A stretch of DNA of 64,000 nucleotides from Chlamydiota bacterium (GTDB lineage: Bacteria; Auribacterota; Tritonobacteria; UBA1439): NCBI GenBank assembly GCA_012729785.1, contig JAAYCL010000022.1, positions 1-64,000 on the forward strand, written 5' to 3'. Under the pieces are notes generated by a model that saw only the letters and a list, made by a program, of their open reading frames with translations, searched no databases and was not told the DNA's origin. Below are positions 8,485 to 17,900 of this stretch, one piece after another (position 1 is the first letter of the stretch; every line of letters begins with the position of its first letter). The translations under genes and the position numbers were made by a program.

Positions 8485-9363
8485 GTGCAGGCGAAGATAC
8501 GGAAGATCCATTACCCCCGGAACGCCGGGGAACTCAGTGCGCTCTTGAAGAAGGGGAGGGGGAGGGTGGCCCCCGTCGGCGGCGGGATCTCGTTTTCGTT
8601 CTCCGTGCCCCCGAAGGTGACCGAGCTCGCCAGTCTCCGCGCGCTCGGCCTCGACGCCGTCGCCGTCGACCGGAACGGACTCAGCCTCGGAACGCTCGTC
8701 ACCGTGGCGAAGCTGGCGGCCTCGGCGCCCGCGCAAAGGTTCCTCGGCGGTCTCCTCGCGGAGACGGCCGCCAAAATCGCCGCGACGCCCAACCGGAACC
8801 TGATCACCGTCGGCGGCAACGCGATACGGCTCTTCATCTGGTCCGACCTGCCCGTCGTCTACGCCGCCGCGGGCGCCGTTTTCACGCTGCGGGGGGAGAA
8901 CGGCGCGCGCCGCCTCTCCGCCGCCCGCTTCTACGAGTCGCAGCCGGCCCTCCTGCTTCGCCCCTCGGAGTTCCTCGAGAAAATCGCCATCCCCGCGCCG
9001 CCGCCCCGCACCGGCGCGGCGTTCGAGAAGTTCAGCGAGACGGAGAACACCTTCGCCCTCGTCTCCGCCGCGGCGGTCGTCACGCTCGACCGCGCGGGAC
9101 GGTGCCGGTCGGCGCGCCTCGCCCTCGGGGGGCTCCGGCTCCTTCCGCGCGTTTCAGAGAGGGCGGCGGCGGTCCTTGAGGGGCTGGCCCCGTCGCCCGC
9201 GCGTATCGGCACGGCGGCCGCGGAGGCGGTGGAGGAGACGGGCGCGATCAAGGACATCAGGGTGAGCGGGGAGTACAAGAAGCGCCTCGCGGCGGTGGTG
9301 GGGCGGAGGGCGCTGGAGAGGGCCTTCGCCGCGGCGAGGGGCGGGAAGGGCAAGGGACGCTGA
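8485..9363 (+). CDS. Xanthine dehydrogenase-family FAD-binding subunit
   Basis: A 292-residue medium subunit of a molybdenum hydroxylase, moving electrons from the 2Fe-2S clusters to FAD. The two FAD-contact motifs are present: APVGGGISF (about residues 30-38) and LITVGGNA (about 110-117). Residues after about 190 form the CO dehydrogenase flavoprotein C-terminal domain. The GTG at 8485 is chosen because AGGGGAGGGG lies just upstream. Upstream codons to 8425 are open but not family-like. It is followed after one base by the 2Fe-2S subunit. Confidence 0.9.
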   Translation: MQAKIRKIHYPRNAGELSALLKKGRGRVAPVGGGISFSFSVPPKVTELASLRALGLDAVAVDRNGLSLGTLVTVAKLAASAPAQRFLGGLLAETAAKIAATPNRNLITVGGNAIRLFIWSDLPVVYAAAGAVFTLRGENGARRLSAARFYESQPALLLRPSEFLEKIAIPAPPPRTGAAFEKFSETENTFALVSAAAVVTLDRAGRCRSARLALGGLRLLPRVSERAAAVLEGLAPSPARIGTAAAEAVEETGAIKDIRVSGEYKKRLAAVVGRRALERAFAAARGGKGKGR

Positions 9364-9364
9364 G

Positions 9365-9862
9365 ATGAAGATGGAGTTCTCCATAAACGGGGTCTTGAAG
9401 ACGGTGGACGCGGAGCCGGGGGAGGTGCTGCTCGACGTCCTCCGGCGCGAAGGGTACAAGGGGGCGAAGTTCGGCTGCGGGCAGGGGTTCTGCGGGGCCT
9501 GCACCGTGCTCCTGGACGGGGAACCGGTCAACTCCTGTCTTCTGCTCGCCGGGCTCGTCGAGGGAAGGAAGATCACGACGATCGAGGGGATCGGGAGCGT
9601 GGACCGGCTCCACCCGATCCAGGAGGCGTTCCTCGACGCCGGCGCCGTGCAGTGCGGCTACTGCACGCCCGGATTCATCCTCTCCGCCAAGTCGCTCCTC
9701 GACAAGGACCCGTCGCCGGACGAGGCGCGCATCCGGGGGGGGCTCGACGGAAACTACTGCCGCTGCACCGGGTACGTGAAGATCGTGAACGCCGTGAAGC
9801 TCGCCGCGAGGCGGCTGGCGGCGGGGAAGGGCGGCGCGCGCCGCCGGGGGGCACGCCGATGA
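9365..9862 (+). CDS. Xanthine dehydrogenase-family 2Fe-2S subunit
   Basis: A 165-residue small subunit with two 2Fe-2S clusters. The N-terminal plant-type ferredoxin domain shows CGQGFCGACTVLLDG plus a later Cys (about residues 38-60). The C-terminal helical domain shows VQCGYCTPGF and NYCRCTGY (about 97-138), the standard eight-Cys set. Length is usual (150-170). The short basic C-terminal tail is not conserved. Its stop overlaps the start of the large subunit by 4 bases, so the three subunits are probably translated together. Confidence 0.95.
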   Translation: MKMEFSINGVLKTVDAEPGEVLLDVLRREGYKGAKFGCGQGFCGACTVLLDGEPVNSCLLLAGLVEGRKITTIEGIGSVDRLHPIQEAFLDAGAVQCGYCTPGFILSAKSLLDKDPSPDEARIRGGLDGNYCRCTGYVKIVNAVKLAARRLAAGKGGARRRGARR

Positions 9863-12174
9863 GCCGGGAGAGGAACTTCAACGAGGTCAACAAGGACCGC
9901 CGCCGCGTGGACGGCATCGGGCTCGTCACCGGGCGGGCCCTCTTCACGGACGACTACGACCTGCCCGGGATGCTCTCGGCCAAGGTGCTGAGGAGCCCGC
10001 ATCCGCACGCCCGCGTCAGGTCCATCGACGCCTCGCGGGCGCGCCGCCTCCCCGGGGTGAAGGCGGTCCTCACCTGGGAGGACGTCCCGCGCGTCATCGT
10101 CACCGAGGCGGGGCAGGGGTGCCCGGAGCCGTCCCCCTACGACAAGTTCATCCTCGACCGCAAGGTCCGCTTCGTCGGCGACGAGGTCGCCGTGGTCGCG
10201 GCGGAGACGACGGCGATCGCGGAGGCGGCGCTCCGGCTCATCGAGGTCGACTACGAGCCGCTCCCCGCGATTCTCGACCCGCGCGACTCGATGAAGGAGG
10301 GCGCCCCGATCATCCACGACGAGCCGGAATGGCTCATCCCCATCCCGGTCGAGATGGACCCGAAGAAGAACCTCTGCGGACGGGCCGACGTCACCATCGG
10401 CGACATGGCCGCGGGCTTCGCGGAGGCGGATTTCGTCGTTGAAAACGAATACGAGAACCACTACGCGCAGCACGTCGCCAACGAGCCGCACATCAGCATC
10501 AGCTACCTCGATCCCGACAACCGCCTCGTCATCATCTCCTCCACGCAGGTGCCGTTCCACGTCCGCCGCATCGTGGCGCGCGCCCTCGACCTGCCGGTCA
10601 AGCGGATCAGGGTCATCAAGCCGCGCATAGGCGGCGGGTTCGGCTCCAAGCAGGACATCGTCACCGAGCCGCTCGCCGCGGCGCTCGCCCTCGCGACGGG
10701 GCGCCCGGTGCGCCTCCAGCTCACCCGCGCGGAGGTCTTCGCCTCCTCGCGCACGAGGCACCAGTGCCTCACGACGCTCAAGACGGGGATCAAACGGGAC
10801 GGGACGCTCACCGCCGTCGAGATGACCGCCCTCCAGAACGCGGGGCCGTACGGGACGCACGGCCTCACCGTGCTCACGAACACCGGATCGAAGATCCTCC
10901 CGCTCTTCCGCTGTCCGAACGTCCGCTTCAACGCCTGGTCGGTCTACACGAACCTCTCCCAGGGCGGGGCGTACCGCGGGTACGGCGGCACGCAGTCGGG
11001 CCTCGCCGTGAACATCCAGATGGACGAGATGGCCCGTCTCATCGCACTGGACCCTCCCGACCTGTACCGCAGACTCCACATCCGGGAGGGGGAGGGGTCG
11101 CCGGTCTTCGCCGCGCTGGGGGAGGGGGCCGAGGGGCATCCGATGACCATCAACTCCTGCGGGCTCTCGGACTGCATCGACATCGTCGTGCGCGAGAGCG
11201 GCTGGGCGCACAAACGCGGGAGGCCCGGGACGGGCCGCCTGCGGCGCGGCCTCGGGATGGCGGTGATGATGCAGGGATCCTCCATCCCGAAGATCGACAT
11301 GGCGTCCTGCTCGATCAAGATGAACGAGGACGGCTCGTTCAACCTCCTCTGCGGGGCGACCGACATCGGGACCGGCTCCGACACGATGATGGCCAAGATC
11401 GCGGCCGAGGTGCTCGGCGTGGGAATCGGCGACGTCATCGTCTACTCCTCGGACACCGACCTCACCCCGTTCGACGTCGGGGCCTACGCCTCCTCCACCA
11501 CCTACCTCTCCGGGATGTCCGCGAAACGGTGCGCGGAGCAGGTGGCCGCGCAGATCCGCGTCGTGGCGGCGGAGCTGCTCGGCGAGGCGGCGGAGGGGAT
11601 ACGGCTCGAGGGGGGGGAGGCGGTCGGGACGAAGGGCGCGGTGACGCTCGCCCGCGTCGGGGCGCGCGCGCTCTACGAGCACGACCAGCACCAGATCGCC
11701 GCCTTCGCCTCGGCGTTCTCCGACCAGTCCCCGCCGCCGTTCGCGGCGCACGTCGCAGAGGTCGAGGTGGACACCGAGACCGGGAAGGTGCGGGTCGTGC
11801 GCTACGTCACCGCGACCGACTGCGGGGTCGCCATAAACCCGCTCCTGGCCGAGGGACAGGTCGAGGGCGCCCTCCTGAACGGGATCAGCTATGCCCTCTC
11901 CGAGCGCTACATCTACGACGGCAACGGCCGCCTGCTGAATCCGTCCTTCGGCACCTACGGCGTCTGGTTCACCCGCGACCTGCCCGAGATACGCACCTTC
12001 CTCGTCCCCACCTACGAGCCCACCGGTCCGTTCGGCGCCAAGTCGATCGCGGAGGTGAACATCAACGGCCCGATGCCCGCCATCTCCAACGCCATCTTCG
12101 ACGCCGTCGGCCTCCGCCTCCGCACGCCACCCTATACCCCCGAAAAGGTCTTCATGGCGCTGCACCGCCGCTGA
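9859..12174 (+). CDS. Molybdopterin-binding subunit of xanthine dehydrogenase-family hydroxylase
   Basis: A 771-residue large subunit that binds the molybdenum-pterin and hydroxylates an aromatic heterocycle or aldehyde. Visible are GRALFTDDYDLPGML and PHPHARV at the N terminus, IGGGFGSKQD (about residues 257-266), the substrate-loop motif GAYRGYGGTQSG (about 373-384) and the catalytic Glu in GAKSIAE near the C terminus. The active-site loop is not the CO dehydrogenase type (which carries the Cys-selenium motif). Whether the substrate is a purine, nicotinate or an aldehyde cannot be read from the sequence. Length matches XdhA-type subunits (about 750-780). Confidence 0.93.
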   Translation: MSRERNFNEVNKDRRRVDGIGLVTGRALFTDDYDLPGMLSAKVLRSPHPHARVRSIDASRARRLPGVKAVLTWEDVPRVIVTEAGQGCPEPSPYDKFILDRKVRFVGDEVAVVAAETTAIAEAALRLIEVDYEPLPAILDPRDSMKEGAPIIHDEPEWLIPIPVEMDPKKNLCGRADVTIGDMAAGFAEADFVVENEYENHYAQHVANEPHISISYLDPDNRLVIISSTQVPFHVRRIVARALDLPVKRIRVIKPRIGGGFGSKQDIVTEPLAAALALATGRPVRLQLTRAEVFASSRTRHQCLTTLKTGIKRDGTLTAVEMTALQNAGPYGTHGLTVLTNTGSKILPLFRCPNVRFNAWSVYTNLSQGGAYRGYGGTQSGLAVNIQMDEMARLIALDPPDLYRRLHIREGEGSPVFAALGEGAEGHPMTINSCGLSDCIDIVVRESGWAHKRGRPGTGRLRRGLGMAVMMQGSSIPKIDMASCSIKMNEDGSFNLLCGATDIGTGSDTMMAKIAAEVLGVGIGDVIVYSSDTDLTPFDVGAYASSTTYLSGMSAKRCAEQVAAQIRVVAAELLGEAAEGIRLEGGEAVGTKGAVTLARVGARALYEHDQHQIAAFASAFSDQSPPPFAAHVAEVEVDTETGKVRVVRYVTATDCGVAINPLLAEGQVEGALLNGISYALSERYIYDGNGRLLNPSFGTYGVWFTRDLPEIRTFLVPTYEPTGPFGAKSIAEVNINGPMPAISNAIFDAVGLRLRTPPYTPEKVFMALHRR

Positions 12175-12200
12175 TTCAGGCCCGACGCGAGGAGGGATCG

Positions 12201-12437
12201 GTGAAGATCTCGCTGGAGATGCTCGGGGCGATGAGGAAGCCGCTGGGGCAGGGGCCGGTCGACGTCGAGATCCGGGAGAAGACGACCGTCGGGCAGCTGA
12301 TGGTCGAAACGCTCGGCTATTCCCCCTCCCACGTGGATCTGCTCGTCTACTACATCGACGGGGACAAGGCGAGCCCTTCCTCCGTGCTCTCCCCGGGCTG
12401 CCGCCTCAAGGTCCTGATGATCATCGGCGGAGGGTAA
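12201..12437 (+). CDS. MoaD/ThiS-like sulfur carrier protein
   Basis: A 78-residue protein with a beta-grasp pattern. Its C terminus reads KVLMIIGGG, so it ends in the exposed Gly-Gly that is adenylated and thiocarboxylated in MoaD and ThiS. The GTG start at 12201 follows GAGGAGGGATCG, an excellent ribosome binding site. It sits 26 bases behind the molybdoenzyme large subunit. This suggests a role in molybdopterin synthesis or in maturation of this enzyme (inference). No MoaE or ThiG is nearby. Confidence 0.8.
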   Translation: MKISLEMLGAMRKPLGQGPVDVEIREKTTVGQLMVETLGYSPSHVDLLVYYIDGDKASPSSVLSPGCRLKVLMIIGGG

Positions 12438-12477
12438 CGCAGGGCGCCCCGCGAGGTCCGACCTGGAAAGCGCGAAG

Positions 12478-14571
12478 ATGAGTTCCCCCGTGGCACCGGT
12501 ATCCCTCCGCGCGCTTCTGCGCGCAGGCCTTTTCGCGGCGACGATCCTCTGGCTCGCCGACCTCGCGATCATGCTGCGGAGCAGTCGGATCCTCCCGCAC
12601 CCGCTCTATCCTGCCGGCGCTCTCGCGGTCCTGCTTCTCTGCGGGCTCATACTCGCGTGCGTGGAGTGGGCGCTGTTGAATATCCCCCTTCTGTGCGCGC
12701 GCAGATTGAACCTCTCCCGTGCGCGGGCCGGCATTGTCTTCAGCGGCGCAGTCGTGGGATGTGTCTCACTTCTTCTTGTCGCGCCCGTCTCCCTGACGTT
12801 GTTGGCCGGCCCCAGGATCTCGAGATGGTGGACCGGTCCGCGCTGGATCGCCCCGGCGGTTCTTGGGGCCATGATCGGGGGGGTCGTCGCCTGGGGGCTT
12901 GCGTGCAGGCAGCGATGGAATGCCCCGGGGGCACAGGCCTTCTCCTTCGGTCGCCTGGGCATCTCTGTTGCGCTCTGCGCGGCGGGCGGCGCGATACTCT
13001 ACTGCGATCTGTTTGTCTATCCCGACCTGTATCAGTATCTTCATATGACCGCAGCGCTGGGCGCATTCGTGGTGCTGCAGGCTCTCCATCTGACCGTCGA
13101 ACCGGTGCGCGGGGCCGTGGCGAGACGGCTTCGGCGGGTCCGTCCCCTCCCGGTGGGGCGGTTGGCGATCCTTATCCTGCTGTCTCAGTGCGCGGTATTC
13201 CCTCTGTTCCTGCGCGGCAATTCGCAACGCGTCTTTGCCTGGGGCAAGCCGTACTATCACCGCAAGGCGGCGCAGGCGATCCGTCGTGTCTGGGACATCG
13301 ACAGAGACGGATTCTCGCCCGTGCTCGGCGGGGGGGATCCCGATGATCTGGACCCGCGGAGGGTGCCTTTGGGCATGGGCGCCGGAGCGGGCGCGGGACA
13401 ATTTCACCACCGCACGGCGGTTCCGAGGGATCCGCCGTTGCAGAAACGGATACAAGAGTTGACGGAAAAGACCTCCCGCTACAACATGCTCTTCATCTCC
13501 GTGGATGCGATGCGCGCAGACAGACTGATCGACGAGACGACGGCACGGAAGATCATCCCCTGCATGGCGGCGCTCAGGGACCGATCCGTGTTTTTTACCC
13601 GGTGTTTCGCCGCCGCCTCGTTCACCCCCATCTCGATCCCCCGGCTGATGGCGTCCCGTTTTGACCCCTGGGAGGGGGACGCGCCGCATCCCTCTCTCGC
13701 GGAGAGGTTGAAAGACGCGGGCTATTCCACGGTGGCCATACTCAATCCGGCGATGGGGGGGGGCAAGAGGATCGGGTACCTGCATCGCGGGTTCGAGCAT
13801 CTGCGGTTGACCGAGCGGGGGAGATTCGACAAACACTGGACCGGCGGCCTCATGGACGGCGATATAAGCGCGGCGGCGGTCAAGGAGATCGACGCGCACA
13901 GAAACGAGAAATTCTTCATCTGGGTCCATCTCATGGACCTCCACGAGTGGCCGTATCTCGACCGGTCCGTGTATGGGACCTCCATGGCCGCGCGGGACAA
14001 ATACGACTACCTGCTCTCCCGGGCGGACGCCGAGGTATGCCGGATACTCGGCGCGTTGAAGGCCAACGGGATCGACACGACCACGACCGTCGTCCTTTTC
14101 TCGGACCATGGGCAGGGGCTCGGCGAGCACGGCGTGATGACGCATACCCAGTATGTGTACCATTCCCTGATTCATGTGCCGCTCGCGGTGCATATCCCCG
14201 GGGTCGAACCCGTCTGCGTGGCGCAGAACGTCAGTCTCCTGGATCTGGCTCCGACCGCACTGGAATTGGCGGGGGTGCCTCCCCCGGACGATCTCGAGGG
14301 GATCAGTCTCGTGCCTGCCGTTGCGGGGGGGGCTCTGCCCGCATGCCGCCCGATAGTCTCGGTGGACGCGAAACAGCGATCGGTCATCGTCGGGCCATGG
14401 AAGCTGATCGTGACGGTTGCCGCGGGTGCGGTCGAGCTGTTTAATCTGGATGAGGATCCGGCGGAACGTAACGATCTGTCGGGGGAGCTGTCGCTGCAAC
14501 GCATCAAGGAGGCAATGCTCTCCGAGCTGGCACGCTACGCGGATCTGCGCGTGGTGGGACCCGACCGTTGA
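12478..14571 (+). CDS. Membrane-bound alkaline phosphatase/sulfatase-superfamily enzyme
   Basis: 697 residues. The first about 240 residues carry roughly six hydrophobic segments. A short linker then holds an acidic DIDRDGF...GGGDPDD motif (about residues 271-288) resembling calcium-binding loops. Residues 330-690 are the metalloenzyme domain, with the first metal ligand in FISVDAMRADRL and the second metal site in FSDHGQGLGEHG. The formylglycine motif C-x-P-S-R of true sulfatases is not visible at the expected place, where AAASFTPIS is found. A phospho- or sulfo-transferase with a Thr/Ser nucleophile is as likely as a sulfatase. The catalytic domain probably faces the periplasm. A related enzyme lies at 34435-36684. 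Confidence 0.8.
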   Translation: MSSPVAPVSLRALLRAGLFAATILWLADLAIMLRSSRILPHPLYPAGALAVLLLCGLILACVEWALLNIPLLCARRLNLSRARAGIVFSGAVVGCVSLLLVAPVSLTLLAGPRISRWWTGPRWIAPAVLGAMIGGVVAWGLACRQRWNAPGAQAFSFGRLGISVALCAAGGAILYCDLFVYPDLYQYLHMTAALGAFVVLQALHLTVEPVRGAVARRLRRVRPLPVGRLAILILLSQCAVFPLFLRGNSQRVFAWGKPYYHRKAAQAIRRVWDIDRDGFSPVLGGGDPDDLDPRRVPLGMGAGAGAGQFHHRTAVPRDPPLQKRIQELTEKTSRYNMLFISVDAMRADRLIDETTARKIIPCMAALRDRSVFFTRCFAAASFTPISIPRLMASRFDPWEGDAPHPSLAERLKDAGYSTVAILNPAMGGGKRIGYLHRGFEHLRLTERGRFDKHWTGGLMDGDISAAAVKEIDAHRNEKFFIWVHLMDLHEWPYLDRSVYGTSMAARDKYDYLLSRADAEVCRILGALKANGIDTTTTVVLFSDHGQGLGEHGVMTHTQYVYHSLIHVPLAVHIPGVEPVCVAQNVSLLDLAPTALELAGVPPPDDLEGISLVPAVAGGALPACRPIVSVDAKQRSVIVGPWKLIVTVAAGAVELFNLDEDPAERNDLSGELSLQRIKEAMLSELARYADLRVVGPDR

Positions 14572-14901
14572 TCGACAACGGATGCCCTGCGCGACGACGG
14601 CGGTTCGAGCGAGACGCGGGCGGCCCTCCCTCCGCGCCGGCCGGATCGGGCCGCGGGCCGGCGCCCGACGGTGCGTGCCGGAGGCAGAGGCGGGCGCGCG
14701 CGAAGACCGCCAGAACCCGTTTCCGCGCGCCACGGCGGAGGGCCCTGCCAGGGGCTGGTCACGGCGATCGTCGGCGGAGGGCAACGCGGTTTGATTCCGC
14801 AGGGCGCCGTGAAGCCGGGCCGCCGGGGGCCAGCGGCGGCACCCTCCGCGGCGCCGGCCCGCCGATTCCGCCTCGAGGCGCCGACGATATCCGGCGACGG
14901 A
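14572..14901. other. Convergent intergenic region, no gene seen
   Basis: About 330 bases between two genes that end toward each other. A 6-base-stem hairpin (CCGTTG/CAACGG, 14565-14581) overlaps the sulfatase-like stop codon but lacks a T tract. The rest is G+C-rich with several imperfect hairpins and no convincing coding sequence. Confidence 0.45.
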
Positions 14902-17900
14902 TCAGCCGGCCGCGGGGGCGTGAGCGAAGAGGAGGCGCCAGATCTCGGCGTTGGTGTAGCCGCAGAGCGGGGGGAGAACGGGGCGGACGGGCAGCGCCGT
15001 CCCGTCGCAGCGGGTGAACGTCCCGCGGCTCTCCGCCCAGGAGGCCGCGGGGAGAAGCAGGTGCGCGCGGCGGGTGAGCGGGGAACGCTCGAGCGCCTGC
15101 ATCAGCACGAACGGGACGCCGCGGAGGGCCTTGGCGAGTTCCCGGTCTTCGTCGGGAACGGCCCCCCCGAGGAAGAGCGCCGCGCGGATCCGCCCCCGCC
15201 GCATCGCCGCCAGCAGCGCCGCGCGGCCCATTCCGGGCCGCGGCGGAACGCGGATGCCCGACTCCCTTTCGACGAGGCGCCGCGCGCGGGGGGCCGCGAT
15301 GGGCCTCTGCCCCGGGAGGACGAACGGCGACACCCCGGCATCGAGGAGTCCCTGGCCGTTCGCCTCCGCGCAGAGCGACACGATCCCGGCGCCCGTCCGC
15401 GCCGCGAGCCGGTGCAGCGCCCGCAGCGTCGCGGCGGGGAGGGCGTCGCGGGTGAAGACGATCGCGGGACGCTTCGCGCCGCGGAATAACGAGGCGAGCC
15501 GCGCGCCGTACGCGGCGAAGCGGTCCGGCGGCACGCGGACGTTCTCCGCCGCGATCCGATCGAGCTTCGTCTGTTCCCTCCCGACGACGATGATCCGCGC
15601 CGCACGCCTCCTCGCCGCGACGACGGAGAGGGCGGCGACGCGGTTCGAGTCGACGAGGGAGGCCCCCACCACGGCGATGGCGTCGCTCTTCTCGATCTCG
15701 ACGGGGCCCCACGGCGAGACGACGCGCCCGAGTTCGCGGAACAGCTGCGGCGTGAAGATCGCCCCCGCGGCGGGGTAGAGGTTGTTCGTGTTCAGGACCG
15801 CGCGGGCAAGGCGCTGGGCCTCGAACGCCTCCTCGTTGGTGATGCGCGGGGAGACGAAAACGGCGATGCGCCGCGGTTCCACCCCGCCCAGTCCCGCGCG
15901 CGCCGCCTCCGCCGCCTCGCGCCACGCCGCCGGGCGGGAAGATGCGCCGCGCCCGAGGAATGGGGAGAGGATCCTCTCCCCGCTTGAGAGCCCGCCGCAG
16001 CCGAACCGCCCCTTCTCGCAAAGGTTTTCGTCGTCCGCGGGCCGGACCGAGTCGATCAGGTTCCCCGCGGTGCGCACCGCCACGCGGCAGCCGTCGCCGC
16101 ACCGCCCGCACGTCGTCTCCGTCGGCGCCGACGGCGCCGGAACGCGGACGGCGGCGCGCCGCGCCACGAGCGCGCCGGTCGGGCAGGCGGTCAGGCACTG
16201 CCCGCAGGTCTCGCAGTCCGTATCCTGGAGCGGGCCGTCGAACGGCGGGGCGACCTGCATCCCCAGCCCCCTCCCGACGTACCCCCACGCGCCGATCCCC
16301 TGCACCTCGATGCAGACGCGGATGCAGCGCGCGCACTTGATGCACTTGTCGGGATCGCGCACGATCCACGGGTGGCGGTCGTCGATCTGCCAGCGCTTGG
16401 GGGGGGAGCCGAAGCGGTTCTGCTCGACCCCGTAGTCGCGCGCGAGGTCGCGCAGGGTGCAGTCGTCCGCCCGTTCGCAGCCGCACGAAAGGCAGCGGTA
16501 CGCCTCGCGGACCGCGTCCTCCTCCGGGGCGGTCGCCTCCACCTCGCGAAAATCCGCCGTCCTTTCGCGCGCGCCGGGGCGGCAGACGCCCATCCTGCCG
16601 ACCCGCGGCTCGTCGGCGTAGTCGCCTGGATCGACCTCCTCGTTGTTCCTCCTCGCGGGGCTGCGCAGCGGGGGGAGGGCGGCGGCGGCGCCGGTGCGGA
16701 GCCACGCGTCGATCGCGAACGCGGCCCTGCGCCCCGCGGCGACGGCGGCGATGGCGATGTCGGGGCCGGTGACGCAGTCCCCGGCGGCGAAGACGCCCGG
16801 AAGCCCGGTCTCGAACGTGCCCGCGTCGGCCGGGACGAGACCGCTCGCGGCGGGGGCGATCTCCGAGCCGTCCAGCACGGAGGCGTCGACCGACTGGCCG
16901 ATGGCCATCACGACGCGGTCGGCCGCGAGGGTGTGGACCCCCCCCTCGACGGGGACCGGCCTCCGCCGGCCGCTCTCGTCGGGGGGGCCGAGCGCCATCC
17001 GCCGGCAGTCGATCTCGAGGCGCCCGCCCGCCTGCCTGATGGCGATGGGGAGGGTGAGGAACCGGAGCTCGACCCCCTCCTCCTCGGCCGCGGCGATCTC
17101 GCCGGGCGTGGCGGGCATCTCCTCGCGGGAACGGCGGTAGGCGATCGTCACGCGGCGCGCCCCGAGGCGCCGCGCCGTCCGCGCCGCGTCGATCGCCGTG
17201 TCGCCGCCGCCGACCACGACGACCTCGTCACCGAGCGCCGGCGAAGCGCCTCCCGCGACCGCGGCGAGGAGATCGACGCCGCCGAGGACGCCGGGGAGCG
17301 CCTCGCCGGGGATGCCCATCGGGCGGCTGCGCTGGGCGCCCGCGGCGACGAGGACCGCGTCGTAGCCGCCGGCGAGGAGAAGGCGGATGCCGTGTTCCGC
17401 TCCGACGCGGACCCCGCACCGGATCTCCGCGCCGAGGCGCCGGATTGCGTCGATCTCGGCGTCGAGCACCGCCTTGGGGAGGCGGTACTCGGGGATCCCG
17501 TAGCGGAGCATGCCCCCCGGCATCGGCCTCGCCTCGAAAATCGTGACGCCGTGCCCCTCGAGGAGGAGGAACCAGGCGGCGGAGAGGCCGGCCGGGCCCG
17601 AGCCGACCACGGCCACCCGCCTCCCGGTCGAGGGCTTCGTGGAGGGGAGGGGCTCCTCCTCCGCCCGTTCCGCGACGAAGCGCTTGAGCGCGCAGATGGA
17701 GGCGGGCTCGTCGACGATGCTTCGCCGGCACGCGTCCTCGCACGGGTGGGGGCAGATCCTCCCGATCGTCGCGGGCAGCGGGACCGTTTCGCGGACGAGG
17801 GCCAGCGCGTCGCCGTAGCGCCGTTGGGAGATGAACCCGAGGTAGCCGCGGGCGTCGCAGCCGGCGGGGCAGGCGAGACGGCAGGGGGGGACGCAGTCGC

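Noticed and set aside
9754-12165. 803-codon minus-strand frame opposite the molybdopterin subunit
   Set aside because: It is a high-G+C shadow of a clearly identified gene, with Arg/Asp/Val-rich sequence and no motif.
12478-14571. Classical arylsulfatase annotation
   Set aside because: The superfamily metal sites are present but the formylglycine C-x-P-S-R motif was not found, so only the broader superfamily is claimed.
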